Below, piece after piece: positions 61,035 to 64,000 of a stretch of 64,000 bases of DNA; the stretch's first letter is position 1, and every line of letters begins with the position of its first letter. A program made the position numbers and the translations under genes. Source of the DNA: Afipia sp. GAS231 (GTDB taxonomy: Bacteria; Pseudomonadota; Alphaproteobacteria; Rhizobiales; Xanthobacteraceae). The notes below the pieces were generated by a model that was not told where the DNA came from, searched no databases, and saw nothing but the letters and a program-made list of their open reading frames with translations. The stretch lies in NCBI RefSeq assembly GCF_900103365.1, contig NZ_LT629703.1, positions 496,001-560,000 of the forward strand. The letters run 5' to 3'.

Positions 61035-61195
61035 CACGTCGTTGCGAGCCAACGGGTCGCGCGAATGCGCGCCCGATGACAGGCTCCGCGAAGCAATCCA
61101 TCTTGCCGCACGAAGAAACGAATGGATTGCTTCCGCCTTCGCTCGTCGAGCTTCGGCGGACAAGTCGTCGCTACGCGCCTCGCAATGACGGTGTT
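61035..61195. repeat. Long palindromic rhizobial repeat (CGTTGCGAG...CTCGCAATGACG type)
   Basis: The ends CGTTGCGAG and CTCGCAATGACG and inner GAAGCAATCCAT/ATGGATTGCTTC are inverted. I recognise this roughly 155-bp arrangement as a frequent dispersed element in Bradyrhizobium intergenic regions. It lies between convergent genes. Confidence 0.7.
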
Positions 61196-61305
61196 GAACA
61201 TTTCGGCGTCCAATCCAAACACCGTTTGAAGCGAACAACGTTCAATCGCGTGATGTCCGCTATCCGACCCATCCCGAATCTGCTGCGCGCGCGTAAGTCC
61301 ACGCC

Positions 61306-62382
61306 CTAACCGCCGAGCGCACTCAGCCGCGCCAAGGCGGCGGCGGCCAGCGAGCGGGTCAGTTCGGCCGCCGGCAGGTCGGTGCCCATCCCGATCGCCT
61401 GCCCCGCCCAGACATTGGTGAAATCGACCTTGCCGAGCTTTTCGGCGGCGGCCTTCAACGGACCGAGCGCCGTTGCCGCATGCGGAAACGCCGGTGCATC
61501 CGGCGAGATCGGGCCGACCTCGCGCATCAGCCGGTTGGCGACGCCGCGCGCGGGCCGCCCGGTCATCACGTTGGTGATGACGGTAGAATCATCGCCCGAC
61601 TGCGCGAACAGCGCACGCGCCGGCGCACTCACCTTGGATTCCGGACAGCGCAGGTAGGCGCTGCCGATCTGCACGCCGGATGCGCCGAGCGCAAACGCCG
61701 CCGCGATGCCGCGCCCGTCGGCGATGCCGCCGGCTGCAATGACGGGCACCTTCACCGCGTCGACCACCTGCGGCACCAGCGCGAACGTGCCGGGCTGCTC
61801 GTAGATGTTTTCCGTCAGAAACATGCCGCGATGGCCGCCGGCCTCGGCGCCCTGGGCGATGATGACGTCGGCGCCATGCGCCTCCAGCCAGATCGCTTCC
61901 TTGACGATGGTCGCCGACGCCACCACGATGGCGCCGGCGGCCTTGATGCGCTTCACCATCGCGGCGGGAGGCAGGCCGAAATGGAAACTGACGACTTCCG
62001 GCTTCAGTTCTTCCACCAGCGCGCGCATCGCCTCGTCGAACGGCGCGCGGTTGGCAGCATTGACGGGTACCGTGGGATCGAGGCCGTGTTCCGCATAATA
62101 GGACGCGAGCCGCCGCTTCCATCCGGCTTCGCGCGCCGGATCGGCATCGACAGCCGTGTGGCAGAAGAAGTTCAGGTTGACCGGCGCCGAGACGCTCTGG
62201 CGCAGGATGCCCACCTGCTCGCGCGCCTTCTCGGACGTGATCATCGCGCAGGGCAGCGAAGCCAGTCCCCCGCCTTGCGCGACCGCGATGGCCAACTCCT
62301 GGTCCATGATACCGGCCATCGGCGCCAGCAGAATCGGAAACTCGGTCTTGAAGAGGTCGATAATCCGGCGATCTGGCCACAT
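61306..62382 (-). CDS. Nitronate monooxygenase-like flavoprotein (first copy)
   Basis: The 358-residue FMN TIM-barrel has 'PILLAPMAGIMDQELAIAVAQGGGLAS', 'VIIAQGAEAGGHRG' and 'VPVIAAGGIADGRGIAAAFALGASGVQIG', standard for the 2-nitropropane dioxygenase family that oxidises nitronates and related acids. The C-terminus 'ALARLSALGG' also appears, as a decayed copy, at 48837-48870. It is adjacent to a second, dissimilar copy. Confidence 0.9.
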   Translation of the reverse strand: MWPDRRIIDLFKTEFPILLAPMAGIMDQELAIAVAQGGGLASLPCAMITSEKAREQVGILRQSVSAPVNLNFFCHTAVDADPAREAGWKRRLASYYAEHGLDPTVPVNAANRAPFDEAMRALVEELKPEVVSFHFGLPPAAMVKRIKAAGAIVVASATIVKEAIWLEAHGADVIIAQGAEAGGHRGMFLTENIYEQPGTFALVPQVVDAVKVPVIAAGGIADGRGIAAAFALGASGVQIGSAYLRCPESKVSAPARALFAQSGDDSTVITNVMTGRPARGVANRLMREVGPISPDAPAFPHAATALGPLKAAAEKLGKVDFTNVWAGQAIGMGTDLPAAELTRSLAAAALARLSALGG

Positions 62383-62419
62383 GGTTCTGCTCGCTTGAAT
62401 GAATTGAGATGGGTGCGGT

Positions 62420-63394
62420 TTATGCCGCCGACGAATTACGCCTTCCGCTCAGGATCTGGTCGGCCTCGGTGACGATCCTGTCAACGATTTCGGCCGCCGG
62501 CGGAATGTCGTGGATCAGCCCGACGGATTCGCCGGCGAAGACGGCTGCGACATCGAAATTCCCGGCGGCTTTCGCCGCGGCATAATCCGTTGCGACCTGG
62601 TCCGCACGCTGCATCAACTCGATCTCGCGACCGCTCCAGGTCCGCAGGTGGTCGTTGATCAGCGAGCGCGCGGTGAAGGGCGCCGGCCACAACAGCTTTC
62701 GCGACCAGTCGAACACCACGCCGCGCACCGTATCGCCGCTGTTGGCTGAACAAATCAGCCGCTTCGCTTCCTCGGCGCCGTCGGCCTCGATGCTGGCATA
62801 GAAGCGCGTGCCCATCAGCACGCCCGACGCCCCCAGCATCAGCATCGCGGCCAACCCGCGCCCGTCGGCGAGGCCACCGGCCGCGACAACCGGAACCCGC
62901 CCGGCCGCCAGATCGACGATCGCGGGCACGATGTCGATGGTGGTGCGCGAGGCGCCGTGTCCTCCCGCTTCGGTTCCCTGCGCGATCAAGACGTCGGCGC
63001 CGGCGTCCAGCGCCTGCCGCGCCATCGCCTCGTCCTGGACCTGGCAGATCAAGAGCGCGCCCGATGACTTGATGCGCGGCGCAAACGGTTTGGGATCGCC
63101 GAACGACAACATGACGGCGCGCGGATGGGCCGCGAGCGCGATGTCGAGAAGTTCGGGTTGCTTCGCCAGACTCCAGGTGATGAAGCCGATGCCGAACGGC
63201 CCGGCAAAATCTTTCAGCTTCGCGGTCTCGGCCTCCAGCCGGGCGCGATCGCCGTAGCCGCCGCCCAGGATGCCGAAGCCGCCGGCTTCGCCCACCGCCC
63301 GAACCAGCCGGCTGCCCGAGATCGTGTCCATCGGCGCCAGCAGCAGCGGATGCCGGATGCCCAGAAGTGCCGTCAAATCGGTGCTAACCGGCAT
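62420..63394 (-). CDS. Nitronate monooxygenase-like flavoprotein (second copy)
   Basis: The 324-residue protein has the same fold ('PLLLAPMDTISGSRLV', 'VLIAQGTEAGGHG', 'VPVVAAGGLADGRGLAAMLMLGASGVLMG') but is only distantly similar to the downstream copy, so it is not a recent duplicate. ATG 63394 has a GGGAGC site. The divergent LysR gene at 63498 may regulate both. Confidence 0.9.
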   Translation of the reverse strand: MPVSTDLTALLGIRHPLLLAPMDTISGSRLVRAVGEAGGFGILGGGYGDRARLEAETAKLKDFAGPFGIGFITWSLAKQPELLDIALAAHPRAVMLSFGDPKPFAPRIKSSGALLICQVQDEAMARQALDAGADVLIAQGTEAGGHGASRTTIDIVPAIVDLAAGRVPVVAAGGLADGRGLAAMLMLGASGVLMGTRFYASIEADGAEEAKRLICSANSGDTVRGVVFDWSRKLLWPAPFTARSLINDHLRTWSGREIELMQRADQVATDYAAAKAAGNFDVAAVFAGESVGLIHDIPPAAEIVDRIVTEADQILSGRRNSSAA

Positions 63395-63497
63395 GCGTTC
63401 GCTCCCTCGTCTGGACAGCAACCCTAGTCCGAACTACCATTCTGGAATAGTGAATACTAGAGAATGCTGCCATCTCTAAAATGAAACGGAATTCGCC

Positions 63498-64000
63498 ATG
63501 GAACTGAGCGATCTCCTGACCTTCTCCGTCGTGGCCCGGCTCGGCGGCATTACCCGGGCCGCCGACGAACTCAACACGGTGCAATCCAACGTCACGCAAC
63601 GGGTGAAAGCACTGGAAGCCGAGATCGGCACCGCTCTGTTCGAACGGCACAGCCGCGGCATGACCTTGACCGGCGCCGGCCGCCGCCTGCTGCCCTATGC
63701 GCAGCGGATGGCGGCGCTGTCGCGCGAAGCGATGCTGGCCGCGCGCGACGATGGCGAGCCGAAAGGACCGCTCTCGATCGGCTCGATGGAGACGACCGCC
63801 GCCGTGCGGCTGCCGTCCCTGCTGGCCGAATTCCACCGCCGCTTCCCGGCGGTGCGGCTCAGCCTGCGGACCTCGACAACCGCGGACCTCGTAGCCCACG
63901 TGCTCGACGGCAGCCTCGACGGCGCCTTTGTCGCCGGTCCGATCGAGCATGCCGAACTCGAGGCCCGGATCGCGTTCCGGGAAGAACTGGTGCTGGTCTC
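63498..64000 (+). CDS. LysR-family regulator (3' partial)
   Basis: The frame opens at ATG 63498 ('MELSDLLTFSVVARLGG') and runs to the window end. It contains the LysR HTH ('ITRAADELNTVQSNVTQRVKALE') and the beginning of the effector domain ('GPLSIGSMETTAAVRLPSLLAEF'). The gene is divergent from the nitronate-monooxygenase pair, typical for a regulator. It has no frameshift in the visible part. Confidence 0.9.
   Translation, partial: MELSDLLTFSVVARLGGITRAADELNTVQSNVTQRVKALEAEIGTALFERHSRGMTLTGAGRRLLPYAQRMAALSREAMLAARDDGEPKGPLSIGSMETTAAVRLPSLLAEFHRRFPAVRLSLRTSTTADLVAHVLDGSLDGAFVAGPIEHAELEARIAFREELVLV

Overview
The window looks like a chromosome segment of a Bradyrhizobium-type alphaproteobacterium (Nitrobacteraceae). 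Evidence: GC-rich coding DNA, the minus-strand gene order rel-pdxJ-acpS-lepB-rnc-era-recO-parC, the rhizobial dmeR-dmeF metal-efflux pair, a Bradyrhizobium-style porin, and many dispersed palindromic repeats of the kind scattered through Bradyrhizobium intergenic regions. The genus is inferred from protein and repeat character, not from an rRNA gene.

1-19 kb is ordinary core genome. A partial slipin gene faces parC. Upstream of parC on the minus strand lie recO, a small membrane protein, era, rnc, lepB, acpS, pdxJ, rel and rpoZ, several joined by ATGA overlaps, so membrane, RNA-processing and stringent-response genes share transcription. Then come a NYN-domain protein, a family-5 uracil-DNA glycosylase, a PrxQ-type peroxiredoxin, smpB, mscL, dapA, a soluble lytic transglycosylase and a TPR lipid-free secreted protein.

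19.2-27.5 kb is an accessory patch. A 3' fragment of a porin gene (with its terminator) precedes an orphan Fe(II)/2-oxoglutarate hydroxylase, an IS110-family (IS1111-type) element with a candidate bridge-RNA region, a frameshifted pseudogene and a 26-residue membrane peptide, followed by an intact porin. A tRNA-Ser(GCU), a Sel1-like protein, a 17-bp tandem palindrome array and a 32-residue lysine-rich peptide complete it.

27.5-32.8 kb returns to housekeeping: gatC, gatA and gatB with two small conserved genes wedged into the operon, then two tiny ORFs and an alpha/beta-hydrolase that lacks the nucleophilic serine. A winged-helix/TPR regulator lies divergent to the most striking locus.

34.6-46.7 kb holds three giant tandem autotransporters (1314, 1362 and 1245 residues), preceded by a collapsed fourth copy. 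Every junction is the same 11-nt overlap in which the last codons of one barrel contain the start codon of the next gene. Barrels and signal regions are almost constant while the beta-helix passengers differ, and a 349-bp block is identical between copies 1 and 2. This resembles a surface-variation cassette.

46.8-64 kb is metabolic and accessory: a TetR-controlled monooxygenase-like/MBL-hydrolase pair with two palindromic operators, an actinobacterial-type DapD and an IS30 element between direct repeats, a LysR-regulated TTT binding protein plus cupin, DUF1127, an internally deleted LysR, a VOC protein with an ATC-hydrolase homologue, a dmeRF nickel/cobalt efflux locus with a divergent outer-membrane protein gene, an AraC/GyrI regulator, two nitronate-monooxygenase-like genes and a LysR gene cut by the window end.
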